Shown here piece after piece: positions 45,401 through 57,199 of a stretch of DNA of 64,000 nucleotides. The notes beneath the pieces are model-generated. The model was not told where the DNA came from, ran no database searches, and saw only the letters and a program-made list of their open reading frames with translations. The translations under genes were made by a program, and so were the position numbers. The DNA lies in assembly GCF_023065955.2 (NCBI RefSeq), contig NW_026622797.1, positions 55,239,689-55,303,688 of the forward strand, in the 5' to 3' direction. The DNA is from Ursus arctos. Its lineage: Eukaryota > Chordata > Mammalia > Carnivora > Ursidae. Positions within the stretch are counted from its first letter, which is position 1, and the number at the start of each line of letters is the position of its first letter.

Positions 45401-46555
45401 GTTTCTAGGATTGTGGGGCATTGCTCTCAGTGGTACCATTGCATGGCCTGAGTGTGAAAACTCTTGAATGCGTTCTAGCTGCGGCCTTATTCAGGATGGA
45501 TGAGTATGAAATAAATGTTAATGAGGATGCTTAGACGTTCACAGCCACTTGGAGCTAGACAGAAAAGTAGATCCAAGAGACCTTTGGTCCACAGGTAAAA
45601 ACTGTTACTAGGAAAAAAAAGTGTGAATTCTCTAATACTGAAGGCATAGAGGTTGTCGGAAAACGTAGGGTGGGTGAAAGGACCAGGCATCTGCAAAACT
45701 CCTCCGAAGGAGAGTATCACTCTTGAGTTCAAGGAAGTAAGTTAGCAATCAGTTACTTCAAACAGACACTGTCAGACTTCCAATTGTATATATGGTTTTT
45801 CCTTCTGTGAAAATCATATTATCTCTACAATATAACATTAAAGATATTGGCTCTTCCTTGAACCACAAACATGGTCAGAAGCCATGGATTAGAATCAAGC
45901 TTATTCGTCTAATCATGGATTAGACTGTGCATATTACTTTAACATCATATGGATATGCGTAGATGATATCATGCGGGCATTAATGTACACTGTCCAAATA
46001 TAAAATGTACATTATTTTGTTTCAATTCTCTTAAGCTTTCTATTTTGAAATTGTTTTAGAATTTTAAAGCTAGGTCTTAATAAGATTCTTAGAATTGTTT
46101 TAAGCAACGAGGATATTGCAAGTATCCAGAAATTTTACTATTATGTTACTTTTCATCTGAGAAACTTATTTTATGATAAAAGAACTATCAAGATAATGTA
46201 CATTTAGTTAAAAAGCATTTCCCAACACCATGTGCAATGGTTCTCATATGTACAATAAACTTGTCTTAGTTTTAGAAATAACATGTTTTCTTCCTTGAAA
46301 TTCGGTCTTTTCCTTACATACCCTTTTTTTAAGAACAAGAAAATATTAAACTAAGAATCTATGCATGTATATATGTATGTATATATTTATTCATATGAAT
46401 GTGGTTTATCCAAATAACTCCATAACCTTAGATTTTTCTTTGCATTTAGTTATACCATTGGCCTGAAAATGGGAACAGGTCCATAGATAGAGGTACTGAA
46501 AACAATTGTGTTCTACTTAGTTTTATAGGGTATTGGGAAAAGATAAGCTCTTGCT
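42440..46555. other. Large unassigned stretch, no gene
   Basis: No SINE, L1 or ancient repeat recognised over more than 4 kb, apart from an (AT)n tract near 43503-43520, a poly(A) run near 44411-44426, and the inverted repeat at 45307-45358. Open frames (up to 81 codons) are scattered on both strands without domains. This is probably largely unique sequence. Confidence 0.4.
45307..45358. repeat. Perfect 22-bp inverted repeat with 8-base loop
   Basis: Left arm 45307-45328 starts AAGTGGGAACTAGAATAC. Right arm 45337-45358 is its exact reverse complement. The loop is TCCACTAC. Every base of the 22-bp stem pairs, and the base beyond each arm does not. It could form a cruciform or an RNA hairpin of pre-microRNA size, or be the scar of a template-switch event. 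Confidence 0.97.
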
Positions 46556-46569
46556 ACTATTGCTCTTCT

Positions 46570-46772
46570 TCTTTTTTTTTCTTTTAAAGATTTTATTTAC
46601 TTGTTAGGGAGAGAGAGTGTGTGTGAGCACCACCCAGGGGAGCAGCAGGCAGAGGGAGAAGCAGGCTCCCTGCCAAGCAAAGAGCCCAATGTGAGACTTG
46701 ATCCCAGGACCCTGGGATCATGACCTGAACCTAAAGCAGCTGCTTAACTGACTGAGCCCCCCAGGTGTCCCC
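46570..46772 (-). mobile_element. SINEC, diverged, minus strand
   Basis: TSD ACTATTGCTCTTCT / ACTATTGCTTTTCT at 46556-46569 and 46773-46786. Inverted tail AAAGATTTTATTTACTTG and diverged head 'GAGCCCCCCAGGTGTCCC'. Older than the perfect-TSD copies. Confidence 0.95.
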
Positions 46773-46789
46773 ACTATTGCTTTTCTGAA

Positions 46790-48025
46790 GGCAGAGAGTT
46801 TAGTACACTAAACTAAAGCATCTCGTGCAACACTATGCATCCAGTCATTGTGGTTAAATACTGACTGGATTATACGGAAAAAAACATGAATTTTTCATAC
46901 CTGTATTCTTGTTTTCTCCTACTTTTCCCTACATATTCATTTCTGCAAGAACTCAGAGAACTTGCTCAAAACCTCAATCGATTTTATTAAATTTTATACA
47001 TGACAACAATGTACACTACAACCTATCACTAGTGTTCCAGTATTTGGAGCCGTTGCTGACACAACCGCAATAGTTTGAGGTTGTTCTGGAAAGAGGTGAC
47101 ACACTGACTATACGGCACAATTACATTTTTTAAAAAGGATGTATGAGCTGACAAACTTGCGCTAAATTTGTTTTCTGCACTATAATTAAATATATTTTAC
47201 ACATCAGGTACATTTTACATAGGATTTGGAGGTTAATTTACTTAAATAGGTTTATTTCTAAAACACAGTAGCATTTTAAAATGTCAAATGTGATATGAAA
47301 AACAGCTTAGCAGTTTTGAGTGCAACATTTGCAATTTTTCTCTGAAGGAGTTATAGGTCATTAAACAGGCTTTCAGGGCCAACAGTTATTATCACTGAAA
47401 AAAAGGCATAAAATACACAGTGGTAGTGCATCTCACGGTGTTAGAAATGAGGGTAATGCTACATTACTTGAGTAGATGTATTTAAACAAACGTCAATCTC
47501 CATAAAACCTTACGTTTAAAGCTTCACTGGGAAAAGCCTTAAGGAACAAAACATAACTTTTAGCATTTTACCTGTTTCTGTAGCGTTAGTGATTTGATTA
47601 GGATTAAAAGTCATGTGAAAGAAAAAATAAATGGATTTTTTCTTCAGAGACACCTAAAGACAGCTAGTATATGTGTGGCTCGTACATGAGAGGGGCCCTA
47701 AAATTTAGGCTTTATTAGTCATAAATCTGCCATTAGCTGTCTTCACGCCTCACCCAAATTCTCTATATCAGTCCATGGAAGTGAACAGCTTTCATCCAGC
47801 TGACTAGCCATCGACTTCTACCAAAACCATTGTTAATATCTTTGGCCTCTGCTCTACCCTTCAAACTCCCGCAATAGAGTTCACTGCTCCCTGATTTAAA
47901 TACTGTTTTAACATCACTTTGAGGTCTCACACTTTCAGGGTGATTTTTTATTCCAACCTCAATGATTAGTCTTTGTCGTCCACTTTGGAGGATTTCTTCT
48001 CTTTCTGAACTCCAAGTATGGGTTC
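46790..48025. other. Unassigned sequence; 46970-47640 is complex and repeat-free
   Basis: No repeat recognised in 46970-47640. The minus strand there would read like a UTR ending near an AATAAAA-type signal (TTTTATTAAATTTTATAC at 46980-47000 on the plus strand). The 94-codon minus frame at 47763-48047 has no recognised domain and its right edge runs into antisense L2. Confidence 0.3.
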
Positions 48026-48029
48026 CCGG

Positions 48030-48610
48030 GGATTTATTTGGTACCATGCTTCCTTCTCTCTTATATTTTCTCCCTTAACGATCCAGGCCAGTCACATGCA
48101 TAAACAAAATTTACATGAGGATGACAGCTGAACTTTTATCTTCAGTCTTGAACCTTTCTCTAAACTCCAGATTGATACATCTGTGTACTACCTGATGTCC
48201 CTACTAGTCATCTCAAACGTATTTTGTCGCAGGGTGACTTCTTGATAGCATTCACTCAAATATTCTTTTTCATTAGTTTTCCTCTCTCATTAAATGTTAC
48301 AAACATTCACCCAAATGCGCAAGCTAAATATCTAAGAGTCATCTTTGATTTTCTCTTCTTCCTATAACCAATTCATTAATAATTCCCGTTTTGCCCCTTC
48401 CAAAATATTTTCTAATACTGTGCACTTCTCTCCACCTTTACTGCCATCCTGCCTCCTTACAAATTCATCTTTCTTTCTTTCCATAGGACTATTGTAATAA
48501 GTGTTCGAGTTGAGACCCCTGTTTCATTCTTGCCTGTCCTCTCCAGTCCACAACCTATTGAATTCTCAACTGAATAGGTCGTCTTAAAATGCTCTATCAA
48601 GTGAACAAAT
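48030..48610 (+). mobile_element. L2 LINE ORF2 fragment, plus strand
   Basis: 'AAACTCCAGATTGATACATC', 'CTAGTCATCTCAAACGTATT', 'ATCTAAGAGTCATCTTTGAT' and 'CCATAGGACTATTGTAATAA' follow the L2 ORF2 consensus just after the RT active site (GAACTCCAGACTCGTATATC, GGCATCTCAAAC, AGGAGTCATCCTTGAC, GGACTACTGCAATAG). Frames are broken. Confidence 0.68.
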
Positions 48611-49080
48611 TAACTGCGTAAAATTCACGTTTGGCAAACTACACAGATGTCAGCTATCCCAGGAAAGACAGTTCAGTACATCCAGCAGGTGAGAAACTCT
48701 AACTGGCAGAGCTGGCTGAGAACCAAGGGGAAGTGGAATGGTTGGTGAAAGATGCAGCGTTATCTGTCAATTATGGCTTTAGGAATGGTTGCAGAAACTA
48801 GGGCTATGATATCTACCTATACGTCTAGATTGCTGGGTCACATTCAATTAGATGTTTTAACTAGCTTAAAAAAAAAATCTTAATCCTTTACGTTCGAGAG
48901 AGTTTATTAATATTGGTAAATTAACTATTTGATACATTATCATATAATGACCTGAGACTTATTAAAATAGGAAGAGACAGTATAATAAAAATCCTGTATT
49001 AAAGCTAGATACAATAATGTATTAGACTTCACATTATTTTCCTTTGGTCAGAGGGAAGCATCTTTTTGGAATAACATACA
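48611..49080. other. Unassigned AT-rich sequence
   Basis: No repeat or gene recognised. Confidence 0.35.
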
Positions 49081-49530
49081 ATTCCTGTATTGGTCTGCTA
49101 GCAGGAAACAGCATGCACACTCTGTTCCAGCAGTGCTTTAAAAAAGGGATTATTTGTCAAAGAAGTGACAAAATGTAGGGAAACCACAAGGGATAGTACA
49201 GTGAGTACTTTGGGACTATGCCGCCACTAGACCCAAAGGGAAGAAAAAAAGACAGCAATTACTGGAACCCAGAAGGAAAAGACTGACTTCAATTAGAGTT
49301 TCAAATGCAAAGAGTCACCTTTCAAAGGAGAGCTGGAGCCATCCTGGGGCCACCCTCAGGAGAGGGAGAAAACACACCCACTACCTCCCTCTCCTTCCCT
49401 CTGGCATCCTGCCAGGACTCCCAGTTAAACCAAAGCTGAAATCAGACAAGGGAGAAGTGTGGTCTCTGCAGGTCAGCCCCTTGGATCAGAGGGCAGGATG
49501 GAGAGAAGTGGAGAGTTGAGTTGAAGATCT
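49080..49530. mobile_element. Probable old LTR/MER-type repeat
   Basis: Begins 'GCTAGCAGGAAACAGCATGC', then 'AGGGATTATTTGTCAAAGAA', then a purine-rich stretch and 'GAGAGAAGTGGAGAG'. This resembles a common mammalian repeat starting AGGAAACAGATGGCACACTC, but the family is not certain. Confidence 0.4.
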
Positions 49531-49756
49531 CTGGAACAGTGATATCATGTGAGCCAGGGGCATTTTGTGTTGTTTGGAAGTTAAATATTAAAGAATGTGG
49601 GGGTTGATATGGGTCAGTGAGGATGTTGGATCATATGCTTCTTTGTGATGTGTGTGGACATGAGCAACTCTTTAACGTCACTTCTGTTTAGGAGGAAATG
49701 CTTTGCACTGAGTCCTGTCTGGCCAAGACAGAAGGAACAAACCCGCTTTCTCATCC

Positions 49757-50169
49757 TCACGTACCACTGCGGCAGTTACGTGAACTAAGCATTGCTAGAC
49801 CGATTACCCCATGGTAGACGTGGACTTTAACAAAAATGGAAAAAGCTGCGCCATGTAGAAGCAATTTTCTGTCAAACTCTCTTGGCAAAGACACCTGGCT
49901 TTCAGGGTTAGCAGAGTTAGCATCAGCGTTGGCAGGCTGAGCTGCTGCGTTTGTGCCCCTGGTCACAGCACTGAGGTCCCTCCCTCAGTAGTTGCATCGA
50001 CCACTTTGCATTGCTGCTGGCTGCGTAGCTTCCTATCCTGACTTTTCTGCTCTGCTTGATGTGCTGGATCTATCGCTCTCATTAAACTATTTATCATATT
50101 ACCGTGCTTATTATTATTTGCAGTTAAAATCCAGACTGATACATCATGCTGTTCTTTAAACAGATGCAC
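49757..50169 (-). other. Two abutting open frames, unrecognised, possible pseudogene remnant
   Basis: Minus-strand frames 49963-50169 (68 codons, starting MHLFKEQHDVSVWILTANNN) and 49757-49966 (69 codons, starting MTRGTNAAAQPANADANSAN) meet within four bases in different frames. The region is less AT-rich with more CpG than its surroundings. I recognise no domain. It may be a decayed retrocopy interrupted by a frameshift, part of an unnamed old repeat, or chance. Confidence 0.2.
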
Positions 50170-50210
50170 ATGATTGACACTAATTTAAAAACAAGTGTCT
50201 GTTGATGGTC

Positions 50211-50268
50211 AGTCTCTCTCTCTCTCACATAAATAGATAAAAAAATAAATAAATAAATAAAATCTTAA
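50211..50268 (+). mobile_element. SINEC tail fragment
   Basis: Only a (TC)n stretch, 'CACATAAATAGATAAAAAAA' and (TAAA)n ending AATCTTAAA remain, the 3' end of a SINEC. The tRNA-like head is absent (5'-truncated insertion or deletion). Confidence 0.65.
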
Positions 50269-50274
50269 AGACCT

Positions 50275-50895
<621 letters not shown>

Positions 50896-51029
50896 AACAT
50901 CCTTTTCATTTTGAAGTCAGTGATATTAAATAAGAACAATAATGACAAGGTAATAAGCTAAAAATAAAAGTATTTTTAAAATTTATTAGAACCTCTGTTT
51001 TATGGTTTTTTCTTTAATGATACTTTGCC

Positions 51030-51490
51030 AGGGATGGCCAGCAATCCCTGTACTGACCAATGAAAGATTACTCCAAACTTTGCTGTGAAAGAGAGGAGAA
51101 AGCAAGGGGTTCAACGCTCAGAGGCAAAGACACTTCACTCTTCTTTGCTCCCTCTTTTATTGGTCCTGCAGCATAATCACAAATCCTTATCACTGTTTCT
51201 CAAGCACGTGATGTGTGACAAGGGGTCCTACTGAAACTGGGAGGATCTGTTTAAGGGGAAAGATACGATATGCTAATTTGCGTGTTCTACGAGTTCTGCT
51301 GAACGTAGCCTAAGGGACAATGCCTACCTCTCTTAGATCACAGGGCGGCTGTCTGGGCTAGGAAAGTTTCGGAACGGCAACTCCCCGCAGCGTTCCAACT
51401 GCACAGTGGTCACTCAGGCCTCAGCATTCCAAAGGCCTATGACCTTCTCTGAAACCTTCCCTCACCCCCGCGGCCTCTGTGTTAACATTT
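51030..51490 (-). mobile_element. Possible solo LTR of an endogenous retrovirus, minus strand
   Basis: On the minus strand the segment has CpG-richer U3-like sequence, then a poly(A)-type motif CCAATAAAAGAGGG (plus-strand 'CCCTCTTTTATTGG' at 51150-51163), then a further 110 bases resembling R/U5. This order is typical of an LTR. I could not fix TG...CA ends or a TSD, and no retroviral coding region is present. Confidence 0.4.
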
Positions 51491-51499
51491 TAGCGAGCC

Positions 51500-52755
51500 A
51501 GGTGTTATGGCTGATTTCATGCTCTACATTAACCCCAAGAATACTTTACTTTAAAATTCAGTTGATATTTTATTAAAGATGTAAAATTTTACATACTACA
51601 TTGAGATCCACTATTTTTTCTAACCTCTCCACTACTAGTCTTCTTTCTGCTATCATGAATTTGTGGCCCTTTCAGAGCCCTTCCAGGCCATATTTCTGTA
51701 ATGTTATTCTGCATTATACATCACAGTTTAACATGGATTTCAATCCATATCATTAATATATTTTCTGTGCTACAAAACTCTCTTTTATACATATTGTAAT
51801 TTTAAAATGAAATCTATGATTTTAAATATAAATCAAGTTGTTTCATTTTAGTTGCTACTTTTTATTTCTATCATATGAATATACATTTTTTCCGGAGATG
51901 GTAGTTTGGCTTAATTTTCAGGTATATCCAAAGGAAAATTGCTTGATCAGAAGTTATTCTATTTAGCTTCCCATTTCGATTCTTGTAGAAGTGCTTATAC
52001 CAATTTATACCTTTCCCATCTGTGCATGAGAGTTACTATTTCTACACAATTCCCACTAACTGATAGTTTCAAATCTTATTTTTAGCTAATATCTAAAGAA
52101 GTGGAATACTATTTCTTTTTATTTAAAATTTTTATTTTACCAATTATAAAAATATTGAGTGTTATTTTGAAATTCTTATTAGCTATTTGAGATTACACTT
52201 CTGAGAATTGTTCATTCGTATTTATAGAAGATGCCGCTTGTATAGGTCACATCCCCTTGACTCATCTCTGATCTCAGCACTGGCAAGTTTAGTGGACAGT
52301 TCTGTGCAAACTCACACACCCAGCAGCTAGTCTCAAGAGTGCAATAATGGACTTTATGTATTCTACCTCAGGGCTTTCTAAAGGCCAGACAGAGTTTGCT
52401 CTGACTGTTCTCAAGCACTGCTCTGAAATACTAGAGTTAATCCTTGGGGCCAATATTCACACAGTGGAATTTAGGCACCACTGCTAGGACTAGGATCCTC
52501 CAGCTTCCTGTCCTTTTGATAGAAAAATTTGGTAGACATTTTGTTTGCTTCTCAGAGGTCCCAGCAGTAGTGAGTCTTTCCCCATAGCATCAAGCTTCAT
52601 TACAGACCCTCCATTGGCCTCTCTTCCTTTCCTGTATCCCTTTCCATGTTCCCCCACTCCTGTTTAGTGAGACTGTCTCCCAATACAGTGCCTGTACCAA
52701 AGTTCTTGGTCTTTGCTTTCAAGGGAAAACAAACTAAGAAACTACCTTCATGTAA
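51500..52755. other. Unassigned sequence, possible very old L1 or L2 at 51540-52200
   Basis: The 51540-52200 part loosely resembles an inverted L1 ('CATGAGAGTTACTATTTCTA', 'AGAAGTGCTTATACCAATTT'), but it is too diverged to be sure. 52240-52740 is complex, not recognised and without a coding frame. Confidence 0.3.
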
Positions 52756-52759
52756 TGTA

Positions 52760-53755
52760 TTTTTTTACAGATTTATTGAGATATTATTAATATACAAAAA
52801 CTGTACATATTTAATGCATGCAATTAGATGAAGTTGGACATAAGCATGCACCTGTGCTACCATCACCATTATTAAGTTAACAAATATCTCCAAAAGTGTC
52901 TTTGTGTCTTTTACTTTTTGTTTTCTTTTTTTCTTAATTAATGTTGTAAGTTTTGAAAATATATTAGAGTAATAAATACTTTGTCACATATGTGGCAAAA
53001 ATTTTAGTCGCTGAGATAAAAATTGTTATTAGTGATAATTCTATTCTTGTAAAGTTATATATGTGTATTTTAAAGTAATTATGTATTAGATACATAAATA
53101 TGAATATAAATATGTATGTACATATATTATAGTCAAGTGTGTCAGTCTTTAGTTGAATGAATAGGTTGTATTTATGTCCTTTCCACCCCCCCAGTTTTAT
53201 TGAAGTATAATTGATTAAATAGATAAAATTATGTATATTTAAATTGTACACCATGATTTGATACATGGGTACATGGTGAAGTGGTTCCCACAATCAAGTT
53301 ATTTAACACATCCGTCACCGTGCATGCATTTTTTTCTGTTACATTTTCGTGTGCATATGTGGTGAAATGCTTAAGATCTACTCTCCTAGCAAATTTCAAG
53401 TATACTATACAGTACTGTTGGCTAGAGTCACCATGCTGTACGTTAGATAAAAATTGATTTATTTTTAAGTCAAAGTTTGTACCTCTGACCAACATCTGCC
53501 CATTTCCTCCACTCTGCCTCATTCCCTAGCAACCACTTTGTTTCTATCAAACTTTTTCTTTCTTTTTTGTTTTGTTTTGTTTTTGTTTTTAGATTCCACA
53601 AATAAGTGAGATCATACAACATTTATTTTTCTCTACCTAGCTTATTTAACTTAGCATAATGTCCTCCAGTTTCATCTATGTTATCACAGACGGCAAGATT
53701 TTTTTCTTTTTTATGGCTCAATAATATTCTATTATCTATATCTTTATAAGTTCAA
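52760..53755 (-). mobile_element. Old L1 3'UTR fragments, minus strand
   Basis: 'GATTTATTGAGATATTATTA' followed by 'ATTTAATGCATGCAATTAGA' and 'GCACCTGTGCTACCATCACC' (52767-52880) is an inverted old L1 3' end. A second, different inverted L1 3'UTR runs from 'CAGTTTTATTGAAGTATAAT' (53193) through 'TGTACACCATGATTTGATAC' and 'ATAATGTCCTCCAGTTTCAT' to about 53755. The 109- and 97-codon frames on the minus strand are within it. Confidence 0.75.
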
Positions 53756-53939
53756 TTCTTGTTGATCACATTTCTGGAGATAAGAGCTTTCTTTCTTTCT
53801 TTCTTTCAATTCATTTAAATCAAATTTTCTTGGAATTTACATCTTGACTAATGAATTTCCCGAGATTTTGACTCTAGGATACTGATGATCCAACCCTCTT
53901 CTCAGACACACTACTCTCCTTCACTGTAATTGAACTTCT

Positions 53940-54131
53940 TTTTTTTTTTAAGATTTTATTTATTTATTTGATAGAGAGAGCCAGCGAGAGAGGGAATACA
54001 AGCATGGAGAGTGGGAGAGGAAGAGGCAGGCTCCCAGCGGAGGAGCCCGATGTGGGGCTCGATCCCAGAACACTGGGATCATGCCCTGAGCTGAAGGCAG
54101 ACGCTTAACGACTAAGCCACCCAGGCGCCCC
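53940..54131 (-). mobile_element. SINEC (younger arctoid type), minus strand
   Basis: Perfect 15-bp TSD TGTAATTGAACTTCT at 53925-53939 and 54132-54146. Intact tail and head. Confidence 0.98.
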
Positions 54132-54146
54132 TGTAATTGAACTTCT

Positions 54147-54640
54147 GACTATATCTGCCCTTACTATCATGGTGAGCAGCAGGGCACGATGCTTCAACAT
54201 TAAAGACAAGTTATGCTAAAGAACACATAGCCTTGAGGATCTAGGATCCAAGTATTTTTCCAGCCAAGTAGAGACTAATTAACGTCATAATTCTGGCCAG
54301 AAAATTTGAGGTGGGAAAATGTCATTTTGAGTAGCACAGAAAAATCAAGCAGGATTTGCTATCCAGAACACTGAAGCTATCTCTTATTTCATTCTGCCTC
54401 CTTTTATTTCACCTTTAGCCGTTCCTTCATAATGCTACCAATACTCCCAAATCATGTTATCCTTCTCAAGACTTCATGCCAGTGTGCAGATACTCATCCG
54501 CCTATTAAACCACAAGTCTTGAAGATTCAGCCCAAGCTTACTGTCTCATTAATGTCATCCTTGAATATATTAAAGGACTTCTACTATGTATTCTTTATCC
54601 TCTTTCATACCATTTATCAAATGGCAGTGATTCATAGATT
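54147..54640. other. Unassigned sequence
   Basis: No repeat or gene recognised; the 79-codon plus frame at 54432-54671 has no domain. Confidence 0.35.
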
Positions 54641-54659
54641 CCATCATTCTCATTTTTCT

Positions 54660-54848
54660 TTTTTTTATTAAAGATTTTATTTATTTGACAGAGAAAGACA
54701 CAGTGAGAGGGGGAACACAAGCAGAGGGAGACAGAGAGGCAGGCTTCTCATTGAGCAGGGAGCCCAATGTGGGGCTCGATCCCAGGATCCTGGGATCATG
54801 ACCTGAGCCGAAGGCAGATGCTTAACAACTGAGCCACCCAGGTACCCC
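54660..54848 (-). mobile_element. SINEC, minus strand
   Basis: TSD CATCATTCTCATTTTTCT-like at 54642-54659 and 54849-54865 (one difference). Body 'CAGTGAGAGGGGGAACACAA' and head 'GAGCCACCCAGGTACCCC'. Confidence 0.96.
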
Positions 54849-54865
54849 ATTATTCTCATTTTTCT

Positions 54866-55064
54866 CTAAGAATTTGAGCTCTCACTCTTTAATAGCAGAG
54901 GCTGTTAAAAACTTTAAATCATATCTATTAAATATGTTTATTGAATGAATAAATAAATAGCAGTAAATAAGCAAAATCTAAAATTTGGGAAGCGAGAGTG
55001 TTGAAAAATGGGCACTGGTAAGGAAAACTGAAGTAAAATCTGAGACTAAGAGAGAAATTATTGT
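54866..55064. other. Unassigned AT-rich spacer
   Basis: Nothing recognised between the SINE and the L1 3' fragment. Confidence 0.35.
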
Positions 55065-55306
55065 TTTTTTTAACTTTTTAAATTAAGTTTTTAATTTTAA
55101 TTCCAGTATATTAACCTACAGTGTTATATTAGTTTCAGGTGTACAATACAGTGATTCAACACTTCCATACAACACCTGGTGCTCATCACAAGTGTGTGCC
55201 TAAACCATTACTCAATGCTTATCATGATATGTTTAAGTACTCTTAATTCCCTTCACCTGTTTCACCCATTCCCCTACTCACCACCAGAAGTTATTTGGTT
55301 TTGTAT
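55065..55306 (-). mobile_element. Carnivore L1 3'UTR fragment, minus strand
   Basis: A T-rich start (inverted A tail) is followed by 'CAGTGTTATATTAGTTTCAG', 'GTACAATACAGTGATTCAAC' and 'CACTTCCATACAACACCTGG', the inverted 3'UTR of a carnivore L1. 5'-truncated. Confidence 0.85.
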
Positions 55307-55320
55307 GAAAATATCTCTGG

Positions 55321-55508
55321 GGGCGCCTGGGTGGCACAGTCATTAAGCGTCTGCCTTTGGCTCAGGGCGTGATCCCAGCGTTCTGGGATTGAGCCCCCAC
55401 ATCAGGCTCCTCTGCTAGGAGCCTGCTTCTTCCTCTCCCACTCCCCCTGCTTGTGTTCCCTCTCTCGCTGGCTGTCTCTGTCAAATAAATAAAAGAAAAT
55501 CTTTTAAA
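55321..55508 (+). mobile_element. SINEC (younger arctoid type), plus strand
   Basis: Head GGGCGCCTGGGTGGCACAG, body to 'GCTGGCTGTCTCTGTCAAAT'. The 13-bp TSD AAAATATCTCTGG lies at 55308-55320 and 55509-55521. It inserted immediately beside the older SINE at 55534-55734. Confidence 0.97.
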
Positions 55509-55533
55509 AAAATATCTCTGGCAATTTTGAATT

Positions 55534-55734
55534 TTTTTTTTTTTTTTAAGAGAGAGAGGGCACACACGTGGGGAGCAGGAGGGGCAGAAGGAATCGGAGA
55601 GAGAAAGAATCTTAAGCAGGCTCCATGCCCAGTGTGGAGCCCAACACAGAGCTTGATCTCACGACCCTGAGATCAGGACCTAAGCCAGAAATCAAGAGTT
55701 GGATGCTTAACCAACTGAGCCACCCAGGTGCCCC
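55534..55734 (-). mobile_element. SINEC, older subfamily, minus strand
   Basis: Inverted poly(A) (T run at 55532-55547), head 'CTGAGCCACCCAGGTGCCCC'. TSD CTCTGGCAATTTTGAATT / TCTGGCAATTCTGAATT at 55516-55533 and about 55735-55751. The 'AAATCAAGAGTTGGATGCTT' text marks an older SINEC type. Confidence 0.95.
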
Positions 55735-55751
55735 TCTGGCAATTCTGAATT

Positions 55752-56920
55752 AGTGAGATAACTTACATGTATTAAATAGCAAAATCTCCAAATCATATTT
55801 TTATATTTTAATTAAAGTCAATTATCTTAAAATGTAACAAAATGCATGTTGATTCTCTTAAATCTATATAGCAATCTTTATTACACACAGCACATCTTAA
55901 CGTATTGTAATGTCTGATTTTTAACTTTATTCAATATTTGTGCCCAAAGGTACACATGAAACTATTTAGAACTTACTTTGAAAAAAAAACAAAAAACAAA
56001 AACCCCAACCCTAAGACATGTATAAATTATTCTCATGTTGCAAATCCTATGGTCAGCTTGCCTTTAATATCTTTGGGATATATTTAAAGGTGTGACATGG
56101 ATTGAATTATATCCCTCAAAATATATATGTTAAAGCCCTAACTCTCATATGACTGCATGAAGATTCTGACCCTAAAACAAAAAAATTAAGGTTACATAAA
56201 GATATAAATATGGGGCTTCCATGTAGTTGAAAATAAATGTAAAATTTGACTCCCCAAAACTTAACTAATAGACTACTATTGACTACAACCCTTACAGACA
56301 ACATACTTGATTAACACATATTTTATGTTATATGTGTTATATACTGTATTCTTATAATAAAGTAAGCTAGAGAAAAGAAAATGTGAAATAAATCATAGAG
56401 AAGAGAAAATACTTTTATAGTATGTACTATATTACCAAAGAAATCCACATATAAGCATATCCATACACTTCAACCTGTATTGATCAAGGGTAAATTGTAT
56501 TCCTCAGAAATATGTCAGGCTTAGTATAGCATGATAAAATAATTTATTACTGAACTAGCAAAACAATACTAATTGTATGGTCTTAATTCTATTAAAATCT
56601 GCAAACTTAAATACCTAAAATAATAGGCTGACACTGAATTTTTTTTTTATTTTTATTTTTTACAGATCTCTAATGCCTTGTTTATTGTTTTGCAGTGTTT
56701 GGTTTCCTCTGTTTAATTTTGAATAATTTCTACAATTATATCAAATTCAAATTTACTCTTCTTTCCTTCTGAAGCATCTAAACTTCTGTTAATCCCATCC
56801 AGTGGGTTTTCTATTTAATATATTTATTTTCATCTTTAGTTGAGAATTTTGTATTTTGTTCTCTCTCCTCTTTATATCCATGTTGTCCTTACATCTTCTT
56901 ATAACCTTTTTTCTTTATTT
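55752..56920. other. Unassigned AT-rich sequence
   Basis: An A-rich run (55980-56010) and scattered AT words. 56640-56910 might be the 5' side of another old element (pyrimidine-rich plus strand), but is not identified. No gene. Confidence 0.35.
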
Positions 56921-57199
56921 TTTAAAAATAATTTTTATTTTTTTATATTAGTCACCATACAGTACATCCCCAGTTTTTGACGCAATGTTCCATGATCCAT
57001 TATTTGCATATAACATGCAGTGCACCATGCAATATGTGCCCTCCTTAATACCCATCACCGGTCTATCCCAATCCCCCACCCCTCCCCTCTGAAGCCCTCA
57101 GTTTGTTTCCCAGAGTCCACAGTCTCTCATGGTTCAATCCCCCTTCTGTTTACCCCCCTTCATTCTTCCCTTCCTTCTCCTACCAATCTTCCTATTTCT

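Noticed and set aside
47763..48047. 94-codon minus-strand open frame
   Set aside because: No recognisable domain; its 5' end runs antisense into an L2 fragment.
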